Positions 16,930-25,905 are shown, numbered from the stretch's first letter. The stretch is DNA of 64,000 nt from Mesorhizobium sp. WSM4311 (GCF_002295115.1 NZ_NSFV01000007.1:186001-250000), one strand, 5' to 3'. Translations and numbers: made by a program. Notes: a model not told the origin generated them from the sequence alone.

Positions 16930-17140
16930 ATGCCTTCCGCTGCTATGAAGAGGCTAGGACGCGGTGTGGTTCGGACGGGAGATGGGGGCATCACTCGTAC
17001 GGCCCGGGCTCAGGCGGCTACCGCGTCCGAACCCTTTTCCGCCGAAAGCGGCGACTGTACATGCGGCGGGCCTGCCGTTTCCCCTCCCGAGAAAACGGTC
17101 CGCAAACAAAACGACGTCCGGCTCCCCGGGCGTCGTTTTT
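16930..17140 (+). ncRNA. Uncharacterised structured element with terminator
   Basis: No convincing gene lies here, but the plus strand is full of complementary segments: GGTTCGGACG (near 16970) with CGTCCGAACC (near 17025), a competing GACGCGGT/ACCGCGTC pairing, CCGTTT (17075-17080)/AAACGG (17093-17098) exposing a CCCCTCCC loop, and the terminator at 17108-17140. It could be one RNA or only its 3' part; the promoter is not clear. The CU-rich loop recalls the neighbouring sRNA candidate. Confidence 0.35.
17108..17140. terminator. Strong terminator, probably bidirectional
   Basis: AAAACGACG and CGTCGTTTTT flank an inner CCGG/CCGG stem. A T-run follows on the plus strand and another (complement of CAAAACG) on the minus strand, so it can end both the upstream plus-strand RNA and the EF-G-like gene on minus. 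Confidence 0.8.
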
Positions 17141-17147
17141 GGTATTT

Positions 17148-17175
17148 ATCCCCTCGAACAAGGGTTCGAGGGGAT
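17148..17175. repeat. Perfect 12-bp inverted repeat
   Basis: ATCCCCTCGAAC (17148-17159) and its complement (17164-17175) flank a four-base loop, 18 bases after the stop of the EF-G-like gene on minus. It probably forms a 3' hairpin that protects or ends that mRNA. Confidence 0.7.
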
Positions 17176-17193
17176 GGTGTGTCGAAATCAGGA

Positions 17194-19245
17194 TCAGGCG
17201 GCCTTGCCGTTGGTATTCATCGCTTCGTCGGCGAGACGGCCGGTGAGTTCGGCCATATGGTCGAAGACGGCGCGATAGCTGGCGACGCCCGCGGTCGCCG
17301 AGCGCAGTTCGATGATCAGGTCGCCGATCTCGGCCTGCGGCATGGTCGCCTCGACGACGTCCCATCCCGGCCATCCCGGCCGCGCGTCATAGCCGAGGAT
17401 CTGGCCGCGCCGCTGCGGGATCAGCGCGATGACCTTCGACGTCGCGTCGGACGGCGTGACGATCTCGACCTTCATCACCGGCTCGAGCAGCACCGGCGAG
17501 CAGGCGGCCATGCCTTCCTTCATCGCGAGCTTCGCTGCCATCTGGAAGGCCATGTCGGAGGAATCCACCGCATGGTAGGAGCCGTCCGACAGGTTGACGG
17601 CGACGTCGACGACGGGGAAGCCGAGCGGGCCGTTCTTCAAGTAGTCGCGTATGCCTGTCTCCACCGACTGGATGTAGGTCTTCGGCACGACGCCGCCGGT
17701 GATGGTGTCGGTGAACTGGAAGCCTGAGCCGCGCGGCAGCGGCTTGATCTCGATCACCACATCGCCGAACTGGCCATGGCCGCCCGACTGCTTCTTGTGG
17801 CGGCCGCGCTGCTGCGCCGATTTGCGGATCGTCTCGCGGTAGGGCACCGCGGGCGCGTGGCCTTCGACGGGGATCTGGTTCTTGCCCTCCAGCCGCTCGC
17901 GCACGACGCGCAGATGCATTTCGCCATGGCCCGACAGCACCGTCTCGGCCGAGTCCTGGTTGTGGCGCAGGCTGAGCGAGGGATCTTCCTCGGCCAGCCG
18001 CTGGATGGCGGCCGACATCTTGACCTCGTCCTTGCGTTCCTTCGGCCGCAGCGCGAAGGCGAAGACCGGCTGCGGCGGCTCGAACGTGAACAGCTGTTTG
18101 GTGCCGCCCTTGGCCGAGGTCAGCGTCTGGCCGGTCTTGACCTCGTCCAGCTTGCCCAGCGCCACCGTGTCGCCGGCCTTGGCGGCGGTGAGCTTGAACT
18201 GATCCTTGCCGAGCATCTTGTAGATGCCGGAAACCTTGGCGGTGTCGCCGCCGGGCAGCCACAGCTCAGAGCCGTCGGCGACCTGGCCGGACAGGATGCG
18301 CGACACCGACAGCTTGCCGCCATGCGGCGTGTGGATGGTCTTCATCACCTGGACCACGGTGGCCCCGCCGTCCGAGGCACCAAGCCGCTTGCGGGTCGCC
18401 TCGATGTCGGGTGCGTCGTGGCGGATCGCCTTCAAGAGGCGCAGCACCCCATTGCCCTTTTCGGCGGTGCCGATCAGCACCGGCGTCACCACGCCTTCGC
18501 GCAGGTCGGCGGCGAGGTCGTCGAAGATCGCGTCCTTCGGCGGTTCGATCTCCTCGAGCAACTGTTCCATCAGCTGGTCGTCGTGGTCGGCCAGGGTCTC
18601 GAGCATGGAGAAGCGCGCCTCCAATTCGCGCGCCTTGTCGTCGCCCGGTATCTGAGCCACCTCGCTTTCGGCATATTCGCGGTAGATGTAGGCGCGTTCC
18701 AGCGCCAGATCGATCGAGCCGATGACGACGCCGTCCTTGCGCAGCGGAATCTGGCGCAGCAACAGCGGCACCGAGCTTGCCGGCTGCAGCATCTTCAGCG
18801 TGTCGCGTACGCCTGAAATCGCCTTGTCGACCTTGTTGAGGAACAGGATCCGCGGCACGCCGAGATCGTCGAGCTTGCGGATGATGAGCTGCAGGGCAGG
18901 GATCTTCTTTTCGTCGGCCTCGGCAACGACCACCGCGAGGTCGCAGGCGGCCAGCACCGGCTCGGCCTCGAAGGAGAATTCGATCGAGCCGGGACAATCG
19001 ACGAAGGTGATCTGCTCGTCCATGAATTCGGTGGTGGCGATCGTCGCCTCGACGCTCATGGCGTGGGCGCGCGCCTCCGGCGAATGATCCGAGACGGTGC
19101 TGCCTGATGAAACGGGATTTTGTCGGGGGATGGCGCCCGTGCGGGCCAATATAGCTTCGAGAAGTGTCGTCTTACCGCTTGCAAAGGGACCGACTATGGC
19201 AATGCATTTCGGTCCCGTGCGTCGTCCTCCGGCGCGAGTACCCAT
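17194..19245 (-). CDS. Elongation factor G-like GTPase (EF-G paralogue)
   Basis: A 683-residue translation-factor GTPase. The P-loop is GPFASGKT (residues 19-26), G3 is DCPG, G4 is NKVD; domains II-V follow, with the domain IV loop GRHKKQSGGHGQFGDV and C-terminal IPQRRGQILGYD. The switch I region (around VSDHSPEARAHAMSVEATI) differs from canonical EF-G, and no rpsL/rpsG/tuf genes are adjacent, so it is a paralogue and not the housekeeping fusA. The start at 19245 has a GGAGGT site; the upstream extension to 19371 lacks family character. Specific role unknown. Confidence 0.88.
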   Translation of the reverse strand: MGTRAGGRRTGPKCIAIVGPFASGKTTLLEAILARTGAIPRQNPVSSGSTVSDHSPEARAHAMSVEATIATTEFMDEQITFVDCPGSIEFSFEAEPVLAACDLAVVVAEADEKKIPALQLIIRKLDDLGVPRILFLNKVDKAISGVRDTLKMLQPASSVPLLLRQIPLRKDGVVIGSIDLALERAYIYREYAESEVAQIPGDDKARELEARFSMLETLADHDDQLMEQLLEEIEPPKDAIFDDLAADLREGVVTPVLIGTAEKGNGVLRLLKAIRHDAPDIEATRKRLGASDGGATVVQVMKTIHTPHGGKLSVSRILSGQVADGSELWLPGGDTAKVSGIYKMLGKDQFKLTAAKAGDTVALGKLDEVKTGQTLTSAKGGTKQLFTFEPPQPVFAFALRPKERKDEVKMSAAIQRLAEEDPSLSLRHNQDSAETVLSGHGEMHLRVVRERLEGKNQIPVEGHAPAVPYRETIRKSAQQRGRHKKQSGGHGQFGDVVIEIKPLPRGSGFQFTDTITGGVVPKTYIQSVETGIRDYLKNGPLGFPVVDVAVNLSDGSYHAVDSSDMAFQMAAKLAMKEGMAACSPVLLEPVMKVEIVTPSDATSKVIALIPQRRGQILGYDARPGWPGWDVVEATMPQAEIGDLIIELRSATAGVASYRAVFDHMAELTGRLADEAMNTNGKAA

Positions 19246-19444
19246 GGCTGACCTCCACTCAGGCGTTTCCCTAGGGACCGACTGCTTGCATGGTTCAGGC
19301 GTGGTCAGTCGGTCCTGAGCGGCGGCCGGCCTGTTCGACCGTCGCGGGCGGGGTTCTTTTCCTGTTGCCACCTGCCCTGAAGCATCGTCCCACTTGTTTG
19401 CCGGCAGGGCAAGGAAAATAGAAATCCGCTGCCGTGTGGTGGTC

Positions 19445-19606
19445 TCAGGCGCTCAGCGCCAGGGGTTCGGCATCGATGGCGCGAAAGGGCGCCTTGTCGC
19501 GCGGCGCCGGCCTGCCAAAGAAGTAGCCCTGGAAACGGTTGCAGCCCGCGGCCTTGGCCAGCGCGAACTCTTCCTGCGTCTCCACGCCTTCCGCCACGAT
19601 GGTGAA
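19445..19606 (-). pseudogene. C-terminal remnant of an EAL-domain gene
   Basis: On the minus strand this frame reads FTIVAEGVETQEEFALA...AAGCNRFQGYFFGRPAPR and ends with TGA at 19445. AEGVET and QGYFFGRP are the last two motifs of EAL phosphodiesterases of cyclic di-GMP. Upstream of 19606 the frame loses all similarity, so only about 54 codons of a normally 250-codon domain remain. The surrounding gap (19246-19758) otherwise shows no gene. It is presumably a deletion product. Confidence 0.72.
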
Positions 19607-19758
19607 AGGTTCATGGTTAAGGAGAGAAAACCGCTTCTTCCGCCAGGCAGCCGAAACAGCCGGTTGCGCCTCGGGCGATATCGGCCGACAATGCGTTTGC
19701 CTCGACGAGCAGCGGCGTTTGCGGCCGGTCGCTTCACCACCAGTTTCAGGATCAGACG

Positions 19759-20154
19759 ATGAAGATCATTGCTTGCGGCAGCGTGTCGACCATCATAGCG
19801 CCGGAAAAATACTTCACCGGCCGGGTTCTGCAGACGCCGATCATCGAGGCGGAGGCGCCGGCGCGACTGAGGGCGACACTGGTCAGCTTCGAACCGGGGG
19901 CGCGCACCCACTGGCACACACATCCGCTCGGTCAGACGCTCTACGTCACCTCGGGCGCCGGGCTTGCCCAGACATGGGGCGGGCCGGTCCAGGAGATCAG
20001 GGCAGGCGACGTGATCTGGTTCGCGCCCGACGAAAAGCACTGGCATGGCGCCGGGCCGAAGACGGCGATGACGCATATCGCCATGCAGGAAGCGCGCGAC
20101 GGCGTCCATGCCGATTGGCTGGAAGCGGTTTCCGGCGAGCAATATGGCAGCTGA
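19759..20154 (+). CDS. Small cupin-domain protein
   Basis: A 131-residue single-domain cupin. The metal-binding motif 1 is in GARTHWHTHPLGQTLYV (His residues around 51-55) and motif 2 in GDVIWFAPDEKHWHGAGP. Such proteins may be small dioxygenases, isomerases or sensors. It is preceded by a 150-bp gap with the EAL remnant on the other strand and followed by an MFS gene 90 bases on. Substrate unknown. Confidence 0.82.
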   Translation: MKIIACGSVSTIIAPEKYFTGRVLQTPIIEAEAPARLRATLVSFEPGARTHWHTHPLGQTLYVTSGAGLAQTWGGPVQEIRAGDVIWFAPDEKHWHGAGPKTAMTHIAMQEARDGVHADWLEAVSGEQYGS

Positions 20155-20244
20155 GTCCTGGCCATCCGCGGACGGCAGGCCTATTCGGGCCGCACCATCC
20201 TGAGGAACAGAGCGGAAAGGTTTGCAGCGAGCTCTGCACGTTTC

Positions 20245-21777
20245 ATGTTGGGATGGACCATGCCGAAGAATCGCCTGCCGCTCGTCGCCGCCGTCTATCT
20301 CGGCACGTTTGTCGCTTTGCTCGACGTCAGCATCGTCAATGTCGCGCTGCCGACCATCCAGCAGGCGCTGCACACCGATTTCGGCGGCATGCAATGGGTG
20401 GTCGATGCCTACACGCTGTGCCTGTCGGCCTTCATGCTGTCGTCGGGGCTGATCGGCGACCGCTATGGCCGCAAGCGCTCATGGTTGGCCGGCGTCGGCA
20501 TCTTCGTTGCCGGTTCGCTGATCTGTGCCGTCGCGCCCAATTTGCCGGCGCTGCTCGCCGGCCGGGTGGTGCAAGGCATCGCCGGCTCGCTGCTCATTCC
20601 AGGCGCGTTGTCGATCCTGACGCAGGCCTTCGCCGATCCGCGCCAGCGGGCCGGCGTCATCGGCGGCTGGGCCTCGTTCGCCGCGGTTTCTCTGGTCGTC
20701 GGCCCGGTGCTTGGCGGCATTCTGGTGCAGACGGTCGGCTGGCAGAGCATCTTCCTGATCAATTTGCCGCTCGGCCTTTTCACCATCGCGCTGGGCGCTG
20801 TGTCGATCGAGGAGACGGCGCATCCCGAACATGCCCATCTCGACCTTGTCGGCCTGGCGCTCTCGATCCTGTGGCTCGGCGCGCTGACCTTCGGCCTGAT
20901 CTCGGCCGGCGAGAGCGGCTGGGGCGACGCCTGGACCATCACGGCCATCCTTGCCGGCGTCGTCGGCCTGGTGGTCTTCCTTGGCTTCGAGGCGCGCACG
21001 CCACGGCCCATGCTGCCGCTTGGCCTGTTCCGCGACGTGCGCTTTGCCGTCGCCAACGTCGCCTCGTTCGCGCTCGGCTTCACCTCCTACAGCTGCGTGT
21101 TCTTCTTCTCGATGTTCCTGCAGCAGGTGCAGGGCTGGTCGCCGACGCAGACCGGCCTGCGCATGGCGCCGGCCTTTCTTATCCAGATCGTCGTGTCGCC
21201 CTGGATCGGCCGGCTGAGCGCCCGCTATGGGCATTCGCTCTTGATGACGGCGGGCTACGTGCTGATCGGGCTTTCGATGCTCGGCATGTGCTGGGCCGGG
21301 CCGTCGACGCCATACGCGCTGCTCTGCGCGCTGTTCATCATCAACGGTCTCGGCAACTCGCTGGCGATACCGACCGGCAGTGCCGCCGCAATGTCCTACG
21401 CGCCGCGCGAGCGCTCCGGCATGGTGTCGGCCGTCATCAACGCCACCCGCCAGGGCGGGCTGGCCATCGGCATCGCGCTGCTAGGCGCGCTGATGAGCAT
21501 GCGGGCGACGAGCCTCTTGACCGGATATCTCGGTGACGCCGGTGTCGGCAATGCCGAAGCGGTGGCGCGTGCCGCCATATCACGGCATGATTTCGCGACC
21601 GACGCGGCAATCGGCGAGGATGGCGTGCATCGGCTGTTCGCCACCGCCTATGCCGGCGGCTTCCACGCCGCAATGCTGACGGCGGCGATCGCCGCGTTCC
21701 TCACTGCCGCTCTGCTGATCATGGTCCTGGCGCCGGCCGAGGCGCGTTCGGCCAGGCAAGCAAAGCAGCAGGCGTAA
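20245..21777 (+). CDS. MFS efflux transporter, EmrB/QacA (DHA2) family
   Basis: A 510-residue protein with 14 predicted hydrophobic helices. Conserved blocks are LDVSIVNVALPTIQ in helix 1, WVVDAYTLCLSAFMLSSGLIGDRYGRKR (motif A) and GVIGGWASFAAVSLVVGPVLGG (motif C). This family exports drugs or toxic compounds using the proton gradient. A second in-frame ATG at 20260 has a better GGGATGG site and may be the real start. A terminator follows. Confidence 0.88.
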   Translation: MLGWTMPKNRLPLVAAVYLGTFVALLDVSIVNVALPTIQQALHTDFGGMQWVVDAYTLCLSAFMLSSGLIGDRYGRKRSWLAGVGIFVAGSLICAVAPNLPALLAGRVVQGIAGSLLIPGALSILTQAFADPRQRAGVIGGWASFAAVSLVVGPVLGGILVQTVGWQSIFLINLPLGLFTIALGAVSIEETAHPEHAHLDLVGLALSILWLGALTFGLISAGESGWGDAWTITAILAGVVGLVVFLGFEARTPRPMLPLGLFRDVRFAVANVASFALGFTSYSCVFFFSMFLQQVQGWSPTQTGLRMAPAFLIQIVVSPWIGRLSARYGHSLLMTAGYVLIGLSMLGMCWAGPSTPYALLCALFIINGLGNSLAIPTGSAAAMSYAPRERSGMVSAVINATRQGGLAIGIALLGALMSMRATSLLTGYLGDAGVGNAEAVARAAISRHDFATDAAIGEDGVHRLFATAYAGGFHAAMLTAAIAAFLTAALLIMVLAPAEARSARQAKQQA

Positions 21778-21799
21778 GGTGCCTGGCCGCCAACAACAA

Positions 21800-21827
21800 C
21801 CCGGCGATGATGGCGCCGGGTTTCTTT
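21800..21827. terminator. Terminator between MFS and aminotransferase genes
   Basis: CCCGGCG/CGCCGGG stem with a seven-base loop and TTTCTTTT on the plus strand. It lies between convergent genes. Confidence 0.8.
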
Positions 21828-21846
21828 TGTCGTCAGATCGATCTGA

Positions 21847-23049
21847 TCAGGTCAGCGATGCCGTGAAGCGCTGGATGCGCGTGCAGGCTTCCTCCAGCAG
21901 TGCATCCGAGGTCGCATAGGAGATGCGGAAGTTGGGGCCGAGGCCGAAGGCCGAGCCGAACACCACCGCCACGCCTTCCGCCTCGAGCAGTTCCGAGCAG
22001 AAGGCCTCGTCCGTGTCGATCACCTTGCCGGCCTTGGTCTTCTTGCCGATCAGCTGGGCGCAGGAAGGATAGACATAGAAGGCGCCTTCCGGCGACGGGC
22101 ACGTGATGCCGCGCGCCTGGTTGAGCATCGAGACGACGAGGTCGCGCCGCCCTTGGAAGATCGCCTTGTTCCTGGCGATGAAGTCCTGCGGGCCGTTGAG
22201 CGCCTCGACGGAAGCCCATTGCGCGATGGTGCAGGCGCCCGAGGTCTGCTGGCCCTGGATCATGTCCATCGCCTTGATCAGTTGGACCGGACCGGCGGCA
22301 TAGCCGATGCGCCAGCCAGTCATGGCATAGGCTTTCGACACGCCGTTCATGGTCAGCGTGCGCTCATAGAGCTTCGGCTCGACCTCGGCGATGGTCTTGA
22401 AGACGAAGTCGCCATAGGTCAGGTGCTCGTACATGTCGTCGGTCAGCGTCCAGACATGCGGATGCTTCAACAGCACGTCGGCCAGCGCGCGCAGTTCGGC
22501 TTGCGTGTAGGCCGCGCCCGACGGGTTGGACGGCGAGTTCATCAGCAGCCATTTGGTCTTCGGGGTGATCGCCTTTTCCAGCACTTCGGGCGTCAGCTTG
22601 AAACCATTCTCGATCGAGGTGTCGGCGAACACCGACGTGCCGCCGCAGATCGCCACCATTTCGGGGTAGCTGACCCAGTAGGGGCGGGGGATGATGACCT
22701 CGTCGCCGGGGTTCAATGTCGCCATGAAGGCGTTGAACAGGATCTGCTTGCCGCCGGTGCCGACAATGGTCTGCTCGGGCTTGTAGTCGAGATTGTTCTC
22801 GCGCTTGAATTTTTTTGCGATCGCCTCGCGCAGCGGCACGATGCCCGAAACCGGCGGGTACTTGGTCTCGCCACGGCGGATGGCTTCGATCGCCGCATTC
22901 TTGATGTTGTCGGGCGTGTCGAAATCCGGTTCGCCGGCGCCGAGGCCGATAATGTCACGGCCGGCATTTTTCAGCTCGCGCGCTTTCTGCGTCACCGCGA
23001 TGGTGGCGGAAGGCTTTACGCGGGAAAGGGTGTCGGCAAGAAAGGCCAT
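21847..23049 (-). CDS. aatA: Aspartate aminotransferase (class I, subgroup I-gamma)
   Basis: A 400-residue PLP enzyme that interconverts aspartate and oxaloacetate with 2-oxoglutarate and glutamate. Family segments include the N-terminal FLADTLSRVKPSATIAVTQKA, GLGAGEPDFDTP, the cofactor region NSPSNPSGAAYT and the lysine site NGVSKAYAMTGWRIGYA. The frame extends to 23109, but ATG 23049 matches relatives and follows AAGGAGAG. It stands alone between a convergent MFS gene and the divergent EAL genes. Confidence 0.92.
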   Translation of the reverse strand: MAFLADTLSRVKPSATIAVTQKARELKNAGRDIIGLGAGEPDFDTPDNIKNAAIEAIRRGETKYPPVSGIVPLREAIAKKFKRENNLDYKPEQTIVGTGGKQILFNAFMATLNPGDEVIIPRPYWVSYPEMVAICGGTSVFADTSIENGFKLTPEVLEKAITPKTKWLLMNSPSNPSGAAYTQAELRALADVLLKHPHVWTLTDDMYEHLTYGDFVFKTIAEVEPKLYERTLTMNGVSKAYAMTGWRIGYAAGPVQLIKAMDMIQGQQTSGACTIAQWASVEALNGPQDFIARNKAIFQGRRDLVVSMLNQARGITCPSPEGAFYVYPSCAQLIGKKTKAGKVIDTDEAFCSELLEAEGVAVVFGSAFGLGPNFRISYATSDALLEEACTRIQRFTASLT

Positions 23050-23218
23050 GACCAGATATCTCTCCTTGAGAAGATCGGCGCGGCCAGGAGCGGCCGCGGC
23101 GCTTCTCATGTCGCATGATTCCGCTCAGTGCAAGCTTTGTCGGCTGATCCAGACCTCAAGGAGCCGTGATTGCCACCTGTGAGCGGCAACAAAAAATTCA
23201 TTAACGGGCGGTAAGGGC

Positions 23219-24157
23219 TTGAGTGGCAGGATCGCAATCCATTCCGCCATTTCGCGGAGCGAGGGACCCTTGTCACGCAGCGTCGGGCTTGCCCATATCA
23301 TCCGTCATGATGACGGCACCTCGTCAGGTGTCTGGGGCATCTACACGCTGCAGAGCGCCTTCCAGCCGATCTTCGCCTTCAACCAGGGCAAGCTGTCGAT
23401 TGCCGCCTTCGAAGGGCTGATCCGGCCGTTTCGCGACGGCGAGCCGCAATCGCCGATGGCCTTCTTCTCGACCTGTCCGGCCGCCGACCGCCTGCATGTC
23501 GAAGCGCTGACCAGGACGTTGCATCTGCTCAATGCCGGCGCCTGCCTGCCGCAGGAGGCGTCGATCTTCATCAATTTCGACCCGTCGGTGTTCACCGAGC
23601 GGTCGATTGCCGACAATGCCCTGCGCGAAATGCGGCTGGTGCTGCACGAGGCCGGCATCGATCCGGGCCGCGTCGTGTGCGAAGTGACCGAGCAGAGGTC
23701 GGCTTCGCAGGAGGTCCTGCACAGCTTCGTCGCGGCGTTGCGGGGCAACGGGTTTCGCATCGCCGTCGATGACTATGGCGCCGACGATTCCGATATCAAC
23801 CGCATCAAGGAATTGCGGCCCGACATCGTCAAGTTCGACGCCACCTGGATCACGCAGCTGATGGAGTCCGGCGCCGGCTTCGCGCTGTTGACGACGATGG
23901 TCAAAAGCTTCGAGGAACAAGGCATCCGCACGGTGTTCGAGGGCATCGAGGAAAGGTGGCAGCTGGAACTCGCCGAGAAATCCGGCGCTTCCATGGTCCA
24001 GGGTTTCGTGCTTGCGCGGCCGGAACTGGCGCCGACGAGTTTCCGTGTTTTCGGAAAAACTCCGGACCCGGTTGCGGCCGCAAGCGATGCGTCCACCGCC
24101 GTCGCCCCACGTGCAGCGCGGCCGGCAAAAGCCTTCGGGCGCAGGGTCGCGCCATGA
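23219..24157 (+). CDS. EAL-domain protein, first of a coupled pair
   Basis: A single EAL domain of about 250 residues with no partner domain, expected to hydrolyse or bind cyclic di-GMP. The active-site set is present: EGL in place of EAL (AFEGLIRP), FINFDPS, CEVTEQ, VDDYGADDS, DIVKFD, FEGIEE and VQGFVLARP. Loop 6 (DDYGADD) departs from the usual DDFGTG. No ATG is in frame near the N terminus; TTG at 23219 or TTG at 23270 (with GGAGCGAGGG) is used. The stop overlaps the next start by four bases. Confidence 0.82.
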   Translation: MSGRIAIHSAISRSEGPLSRSVGLAHIIRHDDGTSSGVWGIYTLQSAFQPIFAFNQGKLSIAAFEGLIRPFRDGEPQSPMAFFSTCPAADRLHVEALTRTLHLLNAGACLPQEASIFINFDPSVFTERSIADNALREMRLVLHEAGIDPGRVVCEVTEQRSASQEVLHSFVAALRGNGFRIAVDDYGADDSDINRIKELRPDIVKFDATWITQLMESGAGFALLTTMVKSFEEQGIRTVFEGIEERWQLELAEKSGASMVQGFVLARPELAPTSFRVFGKTPDPVAAASDASTAVAPRAARPAKAFGRRVAP

Positions 24158-25002
24158 GGATCGAGCGGCGGCGCAATGTCGGCAAGGCGATCTTCGTCGA
24201 CGAGATAGGCATCGAATACGGCGTCCACGGCGAGTTCCGCCTGCGCAGTGCCTACCAGCCGATCTTCGCGCCGCTTGGGCGATCGCTGCACGCGGTGGCG
24301 GTCGAGGGCCTGATCGAGCCGCACCGCGCCGGCAGGGCAGGGTCGGCGCGGGCGTTCTTCGAAAGCGTTGCCCCGGCGGACCGGCTGTTTGTCGAGACCA
24401 TGTGCCGGGTGCTGCATCTCAGGAACTTCCACAATATCGGCGTCGACGGGCTCGATCTGTTCTTCAACTACAATCCGATGGTCAACGACCATTCCGGGCG
24501 GGCGCTGGCCGAGATCCGGCTGATGAGCCGGCATCTGGGCGAGCTCGGCCTCGCCCCTAGCATGCTGGTCTGCGAGATCACCGAACAGGCGGCGGACGAC
24601 GCGCTTCTGGCGCGGCTGGTGCGGGAGATGCGGCGCGACGGCATCCGCATCGCCATCGACGATTTCGGCACCGGCCATTCGACCGAGGAGCGGGTGAGCC
24701 TGCTTCAGCCCGACATCGTCAAGATCGATGGCGGCTGGTTCGCGCAGTTCTGCCGCCATGCCGCCGCCGAACGCTTCTTCCGCCCGCTGGTCTCCAGCCT
24801 GCATGACCGTGGCGCCAGGGTGCTGGTCGAAGGCATCGAGCAGCCCGTCCACCTGCGCGTCGCGCTCGACGGCGGCGTCGACCTGCTGCAGGGTTATCTC
24901 CTCGCCCGTCCGGCGCTGGCCGGCACCATCTTCAACGAAGAGCCGCTATCAGTCGATGCTCTGCTGGGCAGGGAGAACAATGTCGTGCCGCTGTTCGGCT
25001 AA
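24154..25002 (+). CDS. EAL-domain protein, second of a coupled pair
   Basis: A 282-residue single EAL-domain protein, similar in layout to its upstream neighbour and translationally coupled to it through ATGA. It has VEGLIEP, FFNYNPM, CEITEQ, the standard IDDFGTGHST loop, DIVKID, VEGIEQ and LLQGYLLARP, so all metal and catalytic positions look intact. The pair probably arose by tandem duplication and may form a heterodimer; that is inference. Confidence 0.87.
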   Translation: MRIERRRNVGKAIFVDEIGIEYGVHGEFRLRSAYQPIFAPLGRSLHAVAVEGLIEPHRAGRAGSARAFFESVAPADRLFVETMCRVLHLRNFHNIGVDGLDLFFNYNPMVNDHSGRALAEIRLMSRHLGELGLAPSMLVCEITEQAADDALLARLVREMRRDGIRIAIDDFGTGHSTEERVSLLQPDIVKIDGGWFAQFCRHAAAERFFRPLVSSLHDRGARVLVEGIEQPVHLRVALDGGVDLLQGYLLARPALAGTIFNEEPLSVDALLGRENNVVPLFG

Positions 25003-25040
25003 GCGACTTCGGCGACTGGCGAAAGCGGTGCCACAGCGTC

Positions 25041-25192
25041 CTTCTCCCCGCTCTACGGGGAGAAGATGGCGGCAGCCAGATGAGGGGCGGCGCCAGCCTT
25101 CGTTGTTATCGGCTGTATGATCATTCCTCTTGAAACGTCAGCGCCGCCCCTCATCGCCCTGCCGGGCACTTCTCCCCGTAAACGGGGAGAAG
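25041..25192. repeat. Paired palindromic repeats in opposite orientation
   Basis: Left hairpin CTTCTCCCCG/CGGGGAGAAG at 25041-25065 and TGAGGGGCGGCGC (25081-25093) recur inverted as GCGCCGCCCCTCA (25141-25153) and CTTCTCCCCGT/ACGGGGAGAAG (25169-25192). This REP-like family also appears at 35849-36017. Confidence 0.8.
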
Positions 25193-25296
25193 GATGCTCT
25201 CATCAGCGCCGCTGATTGTCCCACCAAAACAAATCATTGGTTGAAGGCACGGCGGCTGCGATAATCGCCTGGTCAAGGCAGCTCCGGGGACCCTCC

Positions 25297-25905
25297 ATGA
25301 TACTCTACAGCATGATCGACAGCGGCAATTGCTACAAGCCGCGCCTGCTGATGGCCAAGCTTGGCCTGGCCTTCACCACGATCGAGGTGAGTTCACATAC
25401 TGGCGACACGCGAAAAGCCGATTTCGTCGCCAAGAACCCGAACGCCATGGTGCCGCTGCTCGAACTCGACGACGGCCGCCGGCTGGCCGAATCCAACGCC
25501 ATCCTGCTCTATCTCGGCGAAGGCACGCGCTTCCTGCCGGCGGACAAGTATGAGCGTGGGCTCGCCTATCAATGGCTGTTCTTCGAGCAATACAGCCACG
25601 AGCCCTATATCGCCGTGCGCAAGGCGCTGCTGACCTTCCCCGAACGCGCCAGGGATGCGACGCCCGAGCGGTTGGCGATGACGCTGGAGCGCGGCCACAA
25701 GGCGCTCGGCGTGATGAATAGATATCTGGAGAACAACGCTTTCTTCGCCGGAAACGCCTTCAGCGTCGCCGACATCGCGCTCTACGCCTACACGCACACG
25801 GCCGAGCAGGGCGGGTTCCAGCTCGACGCCTATCCGGCTGTCATGGCCTGGCTTGGCCGTGTCGAGGCGGATCCGGGGCACGTGCCGATCGAGTGGGCGG
25901 GATAG
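25297..25905 (+). CDS. Glutathione S-transferase family protein
   Basis: A 202-residue cytosolic protein with an N-terminal thioredoxin-like domain (MILYSMIDSGNCYKPRL, cis-Pro in AMVPLLELDDGRRLAESNAILLYL) and a C-terminal helical domain (from about residue 88, with FSVADIALYAYTHTAE). The ESNAI element binds glutathione in this family. The frame extends to 25216, but the first beta strand starts at the ATG 25297. Substrate unknown. Confidence 0.87.
   Translation: MILYSMIDSGNCYKPRLLMAKLGLAFTTIEVSSHTGDTRKADFVAKNPNAMVPLLELDDGRRLAESNAILLYLGEGTRFLPADKYERGLAYQWLFFEQYSHEPYIAVRKALLTFPERARDATPERLAMTLERGHKALGVMNRYLENNAFFAGNAFSVADIALYAYTHTAEQGGFQLDAYPAVMAWLGRVEADPGHVPIEWAG

Noticed and set aside
17018..17063. 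14-codon basic peptide (MYSRRFRRKRV) on minus
   Set aside because: A purine-rich site is too far from the ATG, and the stretch overlaps RNA-like structure; not enough support.
17148..17175. GTTCGAGG motif as a tRNA T-loop
   Set aside because: No cloverleaf can be drawn; it is half of a perfect inverted repeat.
19539..21536. 665-codon plus frame across cupin and MFS genes
   Set aside because: Both cupin and MFS motifs lie in a different frame; this one has no domain signature.
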